From assembly GCA_964617875.1 (NCBI GenBank), contig CAZUAI010000135.1, positions 1 to 8,892 on the forward strand: a DNA stretch of 8,892 nt, written 5' to 3'. Below are positions 1-5,953 of the stretch, in pieces. Numbering within the stretch: position 1 is the stretch's first letter; each line of letters starts with the position of its first letter. A model generated the notes under the pieces. The model was not told the origin of the DNA. It saw nothing but the letters and a program-made list of their open reading frames with translations, and ran no database searches. The stretch is from CAZMVY01 sp964617875. GTDB taxonomy: Bacteria; Planctomycetota; Phycisphaerae; UBA1845; PWPN01. Made by a program: the position numbers and the translations under genes.

Positions 1-585
1 GCCAACGCCGATTCTCGCTCGCGATTTCCATCGCCGTGCGAAGGTTGGGTTAGGCTCGTTCCAGAAATGGTAGTACCTGATCCTGCCGCGGTAACGTTTC
101 GCGACCCGCCTGCAAAAGGCCACGAACGCGTCCTCGTGTTCGTCGGCGGGCGGGTAGCGGTGGCCGACACGCTGCCTGCCTTGGGCCTGCGCCGGCAGGG
201 CCCAGTCGGGCGTGCCTGCCATCAGGGCCATGACTTCGAGCTTGTTCCTCCGCGCGGTATCGACCAGAAAGTCGAGATAGTCGAAATCCCACCGGCCCGG
301 GCTTCGCTCGACATCCACCCAGCCGATGTTGATCGAGATGTGCGTGGCGCCCATGGCGGCGAGCATCTTCATGCCCTGTTCGTCATGGTCCCTGGGCTTG
401 CCGATCCAGCCGGCGAGGATCAGATCACAGCCGTACAGCAGTCTTGGCTGGCTCTTGAAGAACGCCTGCTGTTCCGAAACTCCGGGGACGGCGACGGCAG
501 GACTTTTCTGGCCCAGGGCATGAAACGGCATCCATCCACAGAAGAACAGAGAGACGCTCGACGATCCAACCGCAAGTCGGCGCAA
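1..585 (-). CDS. Secreted clan GH-A glycoside hydrolase, N-terminal part (cut by window edge)
   Basis: This is the first 195 codons of a gene that runs off the left edge, so its C-terminus is missing. The protein begins with a basic MRRL followed by a hydrophobic stretch (about residues 4-25), which looks like a signal peptide for export. The body reads as the first half of a TIM barrel: a segment around residues 76-103 (MGATHISINIGWVDVE, then GRWDF) resembles the region of GH5/GH39/GH42-like enzymes in which the barrel strand is followed by an 'E-P-G-x-W-D-F' type loop. WNEPN at 175-179 is the classic acid/base motif of clan GH-A, with Glu177 as proton donor. The nucleophile Glu would lie beyond the window. 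No ATG is available in frame upstream, so a TTG start is chosen, supported by an AGGGGG Shine-Dalgarno 7 bases before it. The probable role is hydrolysis of an extracellular or periplasmic glycan; the exact family and substrate cannot be told. The residues just after WNEPN do not look typical of the family, so the last ~17 codons deserve caution. Confidence 0.82.
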   Translation of the reverse strand, partial: MRRLAVGSSSVSLFFCGWMPFHALGQKSPAVAVPGVSEQQAFFKSQPRLLYGCDLILAGWIGKPRDHDEQGMKMLAAMGATHISINIGWVDVERSPGRWDFDYLDFLVDTARRNKLEVMALMAGTPDWALPAQAQGRQRVGHRYPPADEHEDAFVAFCRRVAKRYRGRIRYYHFWNEPNPTFARRWKSRARIGVG

Positions 586-883
586 GACAAAGCCCCCTGT
601 GGCTCGAAAGGTACCGCACTGCGCCCGGCAACGCCGCCGGGGCCTGTGCCAACATTCTATAGCGCCGGCGCCCCCGCCGGACAGCGTGCACTTCGTGCCG
701 CCTCAGCGCAATCCAGGCCGTTGCCGAAGACAAGCGCGCCGGCGCCCGCGTTCCCCGACCGCGTCTGCATCTCAACGCGAGGTGCCCGATCTTCCGCGTG
801 ATCGCCCTATCATGCAGGCCCCCGGCGATCACTTCCATCTTGAAGCGAAGCACGTGGTCGCCGTCTGCCGATCTGCATCCCCT
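586..883. other. Non-coding stretch upstream of the glycoside hydrolase
   Basis: I see no convincing gene here on either strand. The open frames crossing it are arginine- and proline-rich and lack family motifs. A TATAGAAT word on the minus strand near 652-659 could be a -10 element for the hydrolase, but no good -35 sits at the right spacing. The minus-strand sequence at about 780-870 has fairly GC-biased third positions in one frame (peptide HVLRFKMEVIAGG), so it might be an eroded gene end, but I do not recognise it. Confidence 0.4.
593..598 (-). promoter_or_regulatory. Shine-Dalgarno for the glycoside hydrolase, decides the TTG start
   Basis: On the minus strand this reads AGGGGG and lies 7 bases before the TTG at 585-583. 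No ATG or GTG occurs in frame between the upstream stop and the signal-peptide-like N-terminus, so this site fixes the start. Confidence 0.6.
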
Positions 884-928
884 GGCCCCCCTCTCCCTCG
901 CAGGGAGAAGGACGGGATGAGGGTGACC
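884..928. repeat. Dispersed repeat A, copy 1
   Basis: A 45-base copy of an element found again at 1042-1085. It has a core dyad CTCCCT-CGC-AGGGAG and then GAAGGACGGGATGAGGGTGA. The two copies differ by one C in the leading C-run and one base in the dyad centre. This class of sequence is a known short intergenic repeat in many high-GC bacteria and is often mis-called as spurious peptides of the HPHPVLLPGRERG kind. It is most likely a non-autonomous palindromic repeat. Confidence 0.8.
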
Positions 929-995
929 GATTTCAACCGCCGAGCGGCGAAGCGGATCGACCCTCCCCATCCCCTCCCTGTCCCAGGAGAGGTAG

Positions 996-1033
996 GGTGG
1001 GCGGTTCCGCGGTACTCCGCGGGTTCGCCCACC
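996..1033. repeat. Perfect compound hairpin between the two repeat A copies
   Basis: The arms GGTGGGCG (996-1003) and CGCCCACC (1026-1033) are perfect complements. Inside, after a 3-by-3 internal loop (GTT/GTT), CCGCGG (1007-1012) pairs with CCGCGG (1017-1022) around a TACT loop. The result is a very stable two-part stem. The sequence just left of it (about 961-1000) looks like a degraded third relative of repeat A. There is no T-run after it on either strand, so it is not a standard terminator. Confidence 0.7.
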
Positions 1034-1041
1034 AGCTTGTC

Positions 1042-1085
1042 GGCCCCCTCTCCCTCCCAGGGAGAAGGACGGGATGAGGGTGACC
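1042..1085. repeat. Dispersed repeat A, copy 2
   Basis: The second copy of the element at 884-928, in the same orientation and about 114 bases downstream of it. The dyad here is CTCCCT-CCC-AGGGAG. It is nearly identical to copy 1 over its full length, which implies recent spread or a local duplication. Confidence 0.8.
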
Positions 1086-1117
1086 ATCCGGCTGCATGGC
1101 CGTTCCTGCACGCAGGC

Positions 1118-1189
1118 TTTTCGCGTGGTTCGCGTATTCCGCGGTTCCCCAACACAATCGAACCGCGAAACACGCGGAATACGCAGAAA
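1118..1189. repeat. Inverted repeat B
   Basis: Two sets of perfect inverted arms overlap here. GCGTATTCCGC at 1132-1142 pairs with GCGGAATACGC at 1174-1184 (11 bp), and CGCGGTTC at 1140-1147 pairs with GAACCGCG at 1160-1167 (8 bp) around a 12-base loop. Both arms are variants of one TTCGCGT/ATTCCGCG unit, so the structure looks like two head-to-head copies of a short repeat. Such units are commonly translated as spurious VFRVFRG or HAEYAE peptides. Confidence 0.7.
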
Positions 1190-1203
1190 CCCGCACCGAA
1201 GAT

Positions 1204-1223
1204 GGCAGGTCTGGCGACCTGCC
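1204..1223. repeat. Palindromic repeat C
   Basis: GGCAGGTC (1204-1211) and GACCTGCC (1216-1223) form a perfect 8-bp stem with a TGGC loop. It lies 7 bases from the point where the RHS homology stops, which suggests that it marks the junction of an insertion or deletion. It has no adjacent T-run that would make it a terminator. Confidence 0.6.
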
Positions 1224-1230
1224 CTACCTG

Positions 1231-1341
1231 ACTGAACCGAATCGGATTCGCCAGCGCGTACGCCGTCGCGTGCTCCTGCCAATCACCGTCCTCATCCGGG
1301 TCCGGGCCGATGACGTTGCCGTAAGGGTCGTACTCGTACCG
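1231..1341 (-). pseudogene. RHS-repeat core fragment (gene remnant)
   Basis: The minus strand encodes about 37 residues that are diagnostic for the RHS core: YEYDPYGNVI, then a DPDEDGDW spacer, then YALANPIRFS. In intact RHS proteins this is followed by a TKY..ETGLYYYGYRYY stretch. Here the homology stops right after RFS and gives way to repeat C, and nothing like the missing part appears further on. The N-terminal side also stops within a few codons of the YEYD motif. The fragment therefore cannot be functional and is the remains of a large polymorphic-toxin or wall-associated RHS gene. It lies about 55 bases beyond the PAP2 stop codon. Confidence 0.75.
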
Positions 1342-1396
1342 CGCGGACCTCGAATGCGACCATTTTCCCATAACGTGGAGGGGACACGGTCGGCAC

Positions 1397-2095
1397 CTAC
1401 CCCGCATACTTCCAGCCGCGCGACTGGATGAAGCGGAACATCACATGAACCAGAGCGGTTCCGAGCATGGCGCCGGCGGCGGCATCGCTGAGGTAGTGGG
1501 CCCCGCCCAGGACGCGTGTCGCCGCAGTCAGGAAGGCAACGGCGTACCACAACGCACAGAGCCTGGGATAAAGGATGGACAGCACCGTCGCCAACGCAAA
1601 GGCGGCCGTTGCCTCGCCGGACGGCATGCACACCGCACTCTCCCGGAAGAAGGCGCTGAATGGATGCACGAACGCGAGATGCGAGTCCGCCCTGTCGGGC
1701 CGCAGCCGGCCGATGGCCAGCTTGAGGAACAGGCCCACGGCGTCCGTCGCCGCCACACTGAGCAGACCGGCGTTGGCGGTTCGCCAACCCTGCGGATGCA
1801 CCGCAATCACCAGGAAGTACACCACCAGCGCGCCTGTAACCGAGCCGGCGTAGCGGAATAGCTCCCACACCCAGTGGGCGGTCGCGAACAGGTCGGGCTG
1901 GAGTGGATCCTCCGAATTCAATCGCAGCGAAATCTGCTCGTAAAACCAGCGATCAACGCCAAGGAGGCCCACGACGAAAACGAGCCCGCCAAAGATCCAG
2001 AGGGCATACGCCAGCCGGCACCGTTGTGCCCCGGCTGGCTGCACGGGTACAGGCGTATCGTATGCGGCGGACGGCGACTGTACGTCTTGGCTCAT
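1397..2095 (-). CDS. PAP2-superfamily membrane phosphatase with PSGE in place of PSGH
   Basis: A 232-residue integral membrane protein of the type 2 phosphatidic acid phosphatase superfamily, whose members dephosphorylate lipid phosphates such as phosphatidate or undecaprenyl pyrophosphate at the membrane surface. The signature is present in order: KLAIGRLRP at 125-133 (K-x6-RP), PSG at 158-160, and R194-x5-H200-x3-D204 in TRVLGGAHYLSD. H200 would be the nucleophile. The residue after PSG, normally the acid/base His, is Glu161, a notable change that could alter activity. About five or six hydrophobic helices are visible (for example 30-48, 84-99, 107-125, 163-176, 181-192, 205-221). The start is the ATG 7 bases after the stop of the GT-C gene; it lacks a clear Shine-Dalgarno, so translational coupling is likely. 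Given its neighbours I infer recycling of a polyprenyl carrier or trimming of a lipid-linked glycan; the substrate is unproven. Confidence 0.88.
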   Translation of the reverse strand: MSQDVQSPSAAYDTPVPVQPAGAQRCRLAYALWIFGGLVFVVGLLGVDRWFYEQISLRLNSEDPLQPDLFATAHWVWELFRYAGSVTGALVVYFLVIAVHPQGWRTANAGLLSVAATDAVGLFLKLAIGRLRPDRADSHLAFVHPFSAFFRESAVCMPSGEATAAFALATVLSILYPRLCALWYAVAFLTAATRVLGGAHYLSDAAAGAMLGTALVHVMFRFIQSRGWKYAG

Positions 2096-2102
2096 GGGAA
2101 AC

Positions 2103-3818
2103 TCAGTACCGTGATGCCGAAGGCAGCCGGTCCTCGAAGCCGGCGAAGGCCTCGCACGTGTAGATCGACCAGACCTGCACGGGTTGTCCTCGCGTCTTGT
2201 ACGTAATGGTATCGGCCCGCCGAAGGCCCGGCAATGCGGCGTGGCGACCGCCCTGGCCCGTCAGGGCCGCGTTGAGCGATCCGACATACACGCACGGCCG
2301 GCCGATGAAATCGCCGCGATCCCGGATCGGGTTTGGCCAGATATCGTACTGGCTCATGCGGCCGCCCAGAGCGGACTGGGCCGAATAGACCGTCGGCTCG
2401 CCGGGCGTATAGAAGGCGATCTCGGCCGCCAGCTGGTAGTCCGACGCCAGGATGAAGGGCTCGCGGCCGGCGGCACGCTCGCATTCGATGACACGACCAA
2501 CGGCGCGCCCAAGTTCAGCCCAGCCTCGCAGACGCGACGCAGGGTCGTAGCGGGCCGTGGGCGTCAGGTCCCACGCCGGCGCACCGCGGGCCATGTAGGC
2601 GAAAAGCGGCATCAGCCAGTCGCTGCGGTGCATTACAATGACGAGCCCGCCGCCGATGACGATCCCCGCGGCGATGAACGCCCTGGCCCCGGTGCGTCCG
2701 GCGCGCGTCGGCAGCCGCAGCCGACGCCCAAGCCACAGCACCAGCAGTACCGTGCCGGAGATCAGGGCCACAACGGGCCAGTTCGGCTGAATCTTGGTAA
2801 TCGGACTGAATGCAAGGAACACCAGCCACGGCACGGCGGCCGTGTACACGAGGAAACGGGCGGATATGGGGTCGTGGATCTCGGCGGGCGCATCGCACGG
2901 CCGTCGCGAGACATCGACCAGCGCCCACACGATCCCCACGAACCAGATGCCGCCAAGCACGCCCGCCTGCCCTGCGACGTAGGCGAACACCCCCATCCCG
3001 TCGAACCGCAACGCATCCGCCATCCCGGCCTGGCCGGCGACGTGGCGGAAGTTCACCCATTGGTGCCCGGCGCTCCAGACGAGCACCGGGATCATCCCCG
3101 CCAGCCCGACCGCCAACGCCACGTACGGCCCCGGCCGACGGAGCAGGCGCCGCAACGACGGCTCGCGGAGCAGCAGCAGCCCGAACGCGGGGAAGATCAG
3201 CGCCATCGTATACTTGGCGAGGATCCCCGCGGCGATCAACACCCCGGCGATGCCCCACGTCACGACGCGATCCCGCCGGATGCCGCGGTGCAGGAACACA
3301 AGCGCCCATGCCCACGCGCAGGCAAACGGGGTGTCAATCGTCATCAGGATCGCCCCGGCGGCAAGGATGGGCACGGTACAGGTAATCGCGACCGTGGCAA
3401 GGGCGAGTCGCGGACGCCGCAGCGTCTCGGCGGCGAGCACGTACATGCCCAGCCCCGTCAACACGGACAGGATGATCGCGGGCAGCCGAACCGCCAGCAT
3501 CTCGCTGCCGACGAGCCGCTCCGACGTCTCGGCGAGGGCGGCGCGCGAGACCGCGATGATCCAGGCGACGAGCGGGCCTTTTTCGTAGTAGCTGATCGCC
3601 GGGCGCCGGGCCCATTCCCAATAGAATGCCTCGTCCCCTGACAGGTTCAGGGCGTCGGGCGAGAGGAGGTACGCCACGTGTGCGACCGCGCCCGCGGCGA
3701 GAACGGCGAGCGCGATCAGCAGACACTTGCCACTGCCGCCTCCGACGTCCGGCGGCGATGGGAATGGCCCGGCAGGCATTCTTCCGGTGCCGTCTTTCGT
3801 AACAGGGGCGTGCGTCAT
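2103..3818 (-). CDS. GT-C membrane glycosyltransferase, PMT/ArnT-like (GT39/GT83 type)
   Basis: A 571-residue multi-spanning protein. Family members transfer a sugar from a polyprenyl-phosphate donor to a lipid, protein or glycan on the outer face of the membrane. The first helix (about 32-52) is followed by the catalytic loop GDEAFYWEWA at 61-70, with Asp62-Glu63 in the place of the GT-C acidic motif, and then SYYEKGPLVAW, close to the ArnT-like YYDHPPLVAW. A second acidic site, MTIDTPF with Asp162, matches the second loop motif, and GILAKYTMALIFPAFG at 198-213 is also typical. Around ten or more helices follow up to about residue 410. A soluble C-terminal part then carries DPASRLRGWAELG and an SDYQLAAEIAFYTPG stretch seen in the same family. 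The N-terminal 30 residues are polar and cytoplasmic. Length fits the family. The ATG lacks a strong Shine-Dalgarno. The acceptor is unknown, and protein mannosyltransferase activity should not be assumed. Confidence 0.88.
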   Translation of the reverse strand: MTHAPVTKDGTGRMPAGPFPSPPDVGGGSGKCLLIALAVLAAGAVAHVAYLLSPDALNLSGDEAFYWEWARRPAISYYEKGPLVAWIIAVSRAALAETSERLVGSEMLAVRLPAIILSVLTGLGMYVLAAETLRRPRLALATVAITCTVPILAAGAILMTIDTPFACAWAWALVFLHRGIRRDRVVTWGIAGVLIAAGILAKYTMALIFPAFGLLLLREPSLRRLLRRPGPYVALAVGLAGMIPVLVWSAGHQWVNFRHVAGQAGMADALRFDGMGVFAYVAGQAGVLGGIWFVGIVWALVDVSRRPCDAPAEIHDPISARFLVYTAAVPWLVFLAFSPITKIQPNWPVVALISGTVLLVLWLGRRLRLPTRAGRTGARAFIAAGIVIGGGLVIVMHRSDWLMPLFAYMARGAPAWDLTPTARYDPASRLRGWAELGRAVGRVIECERAAGREPFILASDYQLAAEIAFYTPGEPTVYSAQSALGGRMSQYDIWPNPIRDRGDFIGRPCVYVGSLNAALTGQGGRHAALPGLRRADTITYKTRGQPVQVWSIYTCEAFAGFEDRLPSASRY

Positions 3819-3894
3819 GGCGGTGGGGGCTTCCAGCCTGCCTTGGCGTCGCGTCGCGATGATACAGGCTTGCCCACGAACGTGACGAGGCCCA

Positions 3895-3910
3895 ACACGC
3901 TACCGCGTGT
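3895..3910 (-). other. Hairpin spanning the stop codon of the small membrane protein
   Basis: ACACGC and GCGTGT form a perfect 6-bp stem with a TACC loop, and the TAG stop (3902-3900) falls at the loop and stem edge. No T-run follows on the minus strand, so it is not a textbook intrinsic terminator. It may stabilise the 3' end of the message or attenuate read-through into the GT-C gene 81 bases downstream. Confidence 0.3.
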
Positions 3911-4304
3911 CCCCGGCGGGCCGCGTCGCGGGAGCGGCGGCAGGAACGGTTCCGGTGGTTCGTGTGATGCGAACGGCTCGCACGGTGACCGACTTGTCCT
4001 TCTGCATGGTCCCTACCACGCGAGCCGACTCGCCGACCCTCACGTCCTCCAACTGGGCGGGTTTGCCGTCGATCTGAATGTCGCAATCCGGCGGGATCTC
4101 GCTCGAGATCGTCATCGTCTGCCCCGTCTTGGGGTGGACGAACTCGACGGAGGCCGTTCGCAGCGAGACATTGACCGCCGTGATCGTGCCCTCGATCTCC
4201 CGCTCCTTCGGTTTGTCCGAAGAGCGCATCTTCGAGCCGATCACGAGCACAAGGACCACCCCGATGATTCCGACACCGATTCGGATCTTATCGTTCTTGG
4301 CCAT
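3900..4304 (-). CDS. Small membrane-anchored protein with a beta-rich soluble domain, function unknown
   Basis: A 134-residue protein. A short basic start (MAKNDKIRI) is followed by one hydrophobic helix at about 7-23, with no cleavage site, so it is probably an N-terminal anchor. A single compact domain spans about 35-113, with alternating strand-like segments: EGTITAVNVSLRTASVEFVHP, then a polar hinge, then LEDVRVGESARVVGTM and SVTVRAVRI. This resembles small OB-like domains such as those annotated DUF5666, in which 'G.I..V' and 'VRV.G...' strands recur, but I cannot confirm membership. The tail is a short Pro/Ala/Thr stretch. There is no catalytic motif, and one cysteine (Cys74). It stands alone between lysA and the GT-C gene and appears to have its own promoter. 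The ATG has almost no leader. The role is unknown. Confidence 0.75.
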   Translation of the reverse strand: MAKNDKIRIGVGIIGVVLVLVIGSKMRSSDKPKEREIEGTITAVNVSLRTASVEFVHPKTGQTMTISSEIPPDCDIQIDGKPAQLEDVRVGESARVVGTMQKDKSVTVRAVRITRTTGTVPAAAPATRPAGDTR

Positions 4305-4308
4305 GCGG

Positions 4309-4338
4309 ACATTATCGCGACCCGGCCTTCGGCGTCAA
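4309..4338 (-). promoter_or_regulatory. Sigma70-like promoter giving a probably leaderless message
   Basis: On the minus strand TTGACG (4338-4333) is followed after 18 bases by TAATGT (4314-4309). The ATG at 4304 starts only 4 bases after the -10 box, so the expected transcription start falls on or next to the start codon. That fits the missing Shine-Dalgarno in front of this gene. Confidence 0.45.
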
Positions 4339-4476
4339 GCAGCGTGAGCGGTCCGTCGAGCCCGCACTCTCGCGGACGAAGAGGTTCGCCCACCCGGACC
4401 CGCTTTCCCAGATCCAAACCCCGTCGGTCCAGCATTCGCTACGCCGGCGTCTGATCTCCTGAAGGCCACGCTGCAC

Positions 4477-4500
4477 GATGCCGGCATCTCTCGATGCATC
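4477..4500. repeat. Cluster of GATGC palindromes between lysA and the small gene
   Basis: GATGCCGGCATC (4477-4488) is a perfect 12-base palindrome and is followed 4 bases later by GATGCATC (4493-4500), another perfect palindrome sharing the GATGC half-site. They lie in a 282-base gap without a convincing gene. They could be a protein-binding site or a weak 3' hairpin after lysA; no T-run follows. Confidence 0.35.
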
Positions 4501-4586
4501 GGGCACGTCCCCCGGAGAACACACGGTCCGGCTGGCGCTGATGGTCCGGACAGAACAAGTCGTCCATCGGCGCTCGCGGCCCGGGA

Positions 4587-5864
4587 TCATTGCTCCAGGG
4601 CGATGAGGTCTTCGTACGTCTCTCGCCGACGGATTACCCGGTACCGGTCGCCTTCCACGAGAACCTCGGCGGCGCGCGGACGGGAGTTGTACTGGCTGCT
4701 CATGACCATGCCATAGGCGCCCGCCGTAAACACCGCCACGTAGTCGCCACGCGCAACCGGTGGCAGATTCCGCGCCTTGGCGAGGAAATCGCCGCTCTCG
4801 CAAACCGGCCCCACAACGTCCACCGCCATCGTGCCGGGCAGATGGAGGTCCATCTCACGCGCCGGCGGGACGAACCCGCTGCCCGGCCGCACCGGCCAGA
4901 TGAAGTGGTTTGCACCGTACAGCGCCGGGCGGATCAGGTCGGTCATGGCGGCATCGAGGATGACGAAGCTCTTGGCCCCGCTGCTCTTCACGAAGACGAC
5001 GCGGCCGACGAGAATGCCGGCGTTGCCGGCGACGAAGCGGCCGGGCTCCAGGAGGATTCGCAGGCCCCTGCCCCGGAGCAACGGAACGATGGCGCCGGCA
5101 TAGTCAACGGCCTCCGGGGCCTGGTTGACCACGTAGTCGGCCCCGAACCCGCCGCCGAGGTCGAGCGTGTCGATCGTGAAGCCGGCCCGCCGCAGCTCGT
5201 CAATCAGCGCGAGGGCCTTGTTGACCGCCTCGACGTAGGGCTCGGTCGTATTGACGGGCGAGCCGATGTGCAGGTGCAGCCCGCACAGGCGGACGTTCGG
5301 CTGCCGTCCGTACTGGTCGAAGACACGGCGGGCACGCTCGAGGTCCACGCCGAACTTCGTTTCCTTTTTGCCGGTCGTCGTGTAGGCGTGTGTCTTCGGA
5401 TCGACGTCCGGGTTGATACGAAGCGCCGCATGGACGGTGGCTCCCCGGGCCGCCGCAAGCCGCTGGAGGTTCTCCAGTTCCGGCTCGGACTCGATGTTGA
5501 ACCAGCCGATGCCGGCGTCGATGGCCTCGTTGACCTCCCGGTCGGTCTTGCCGACGCCGGCGTAGACGATCCTGGCGGGGTCGCCGCCGGCCGCCAGAGC
5601 CCGGTAAAGCTCGCCGCCGCTGACGACGTCGAACCCGGCCCCCTGACCGGCAAGCAGCCGACAGATGTGGATGTTCTGGCAGCACTTGATGGAGAAGCAG
5701 ATGGTCGGCTCCAGCTCCGCAAAGGCGTCGCGGACACGGCCGTAGTGGTGAAGCAGGGTCGCACGCGAATACACGTACAGGGGGGTCCCGCATTCGTCGG
5801 CGATCCGCCGCAGCGGCAGGCCCTCGCAGAACAATTCACCGTCTCGATACTCAAAATGATCCAT
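4587..5864 (-). CDS. lysA: Diaminopimelate decarboxylase
   Basis: A 425-residue, fold-type III PLP enzyme. It decarboxylates meso-diaminopimelate to L-lysine in the cytoplasm, the last step of lysine synthesis, and so draws from the peptidoglycan precursor pool. Visible motifs in order are: FSIK at 57-60 with Lys60 as the PLP Schiff-base lysine (in the slightly unusual FSIKCCQNIH setting instead of YAxKAN); HLHIGSP at 197-203 with His199; the phosphate-binding GGGFG at 237-241; EPGR at 273-276; CESGD at 355-359 with the inter-subunit active-site Cys; and AGAYG at 381-385 with the PLP-contacting Tyr384. Length is normal for LysA. The start MDHFEYRDG matches the usual LysA N-terminus, which argues for the ATG at 5864 even though no strong Shine-Dalgarno precedes it. 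It follows the GT2 gene by 89 bases. Related PLP decarboxylases (for example carboxynorspermidine decarboxylase) are less likely given the CESGD and HIGSP motifs. Confidence 0.95.
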   Translation of the reverse strand: MDHFEYRDGELFCEGLPLRRIADECGTPLYVYSRATLLHHYGRVRDAFAELEPTICFSIKCCQNIHICRLLAGQGAGFDVVSGGELYRALAAGGDPARIVYAGVGKTDREVNEAIDAGIGWFNIESEPELENLQRLAAARGATVHAALRINPDVDPKTHAYTTTGKKETKFGVDLERARRVFDQYGRQPNVRLCGLHLHIGSPVNTTEPYVEAVNKALALIDELRRAGFTIDTLDLGGGFGADYVVNQAPEAVDYAGAIVPLLRGRGLRILLEPGRFVAGNAGILVGRVVFVKSSGAKSFVILDAAMTDLIRPALYGANHFIWPVRPGSGFVPPAREMDLHLPGTMAVDVVGPVCESGDFLAKARNLPPVARGDYVAVFTAGAYGMVMSSQYNSRPRAAEVLVEGDRYRVIRRRETYEDLIALEQ

Positions 5865-5874
5865 ACGTCTTGTC

Positions 5875-5903
5875 TGAATACCCGATTTCGAGCCGCAAAT
5901 CAA
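5875..5903 (-). promoter_or_regulatory. Weak candidate promoter for lysA
   Basis: The minus strand reads TTGATT (5903-5898), 17 bases, then TATTCA (5880-5875), with the lysA ATG 10 bases later. The spacing is ideal but the -10 match is poor. If real, it would give lysA a very short leader, as also seems true for the gene at 4304. Confidence 0.2.
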
Positions 5904-5953
5904 CGAACGCGCGAATACGCGGTGTTCACCATGATACGAAACACGCCGGAAGC

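Noticed and set aside
425..1407. Several long open frames over the repeat region on both strands
   Set aside because: Their peptides (HPHPVLLP, VFRVFRG, HAEYAE types) are well-known translations of intergenic repeats, not proteins.
2184..3641. A 485-codon plus-strand open frame antisense to the GT-C gene
   Set aside because: It is rich in Arg, Pro, His and Gln with no recognisable domain; it comes from the third-position GC bias of the real minus-strand gene.
4241..4435. A minus-strand frame with a protein-like stretch ending LLDAEGRVAI
   Set aside because: It overlaps the start of the better supported small gene, includes its promoter, and ends in an out-of-frame reading of that gene.
4526..4551. 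GTCCGG/CCGGAC hairpin as a lysA terminator
   Set aside because: It has a 14-base loop, only a 6-bp stem and no following T-run.
4439..4567. A 42-codon minus-strand frame in the gap after lysA (starts MDDLFCPDHQ)
   Set aside because: It has no ribosome-binding site, no recognised family and mixed codon use; it is too short to support.
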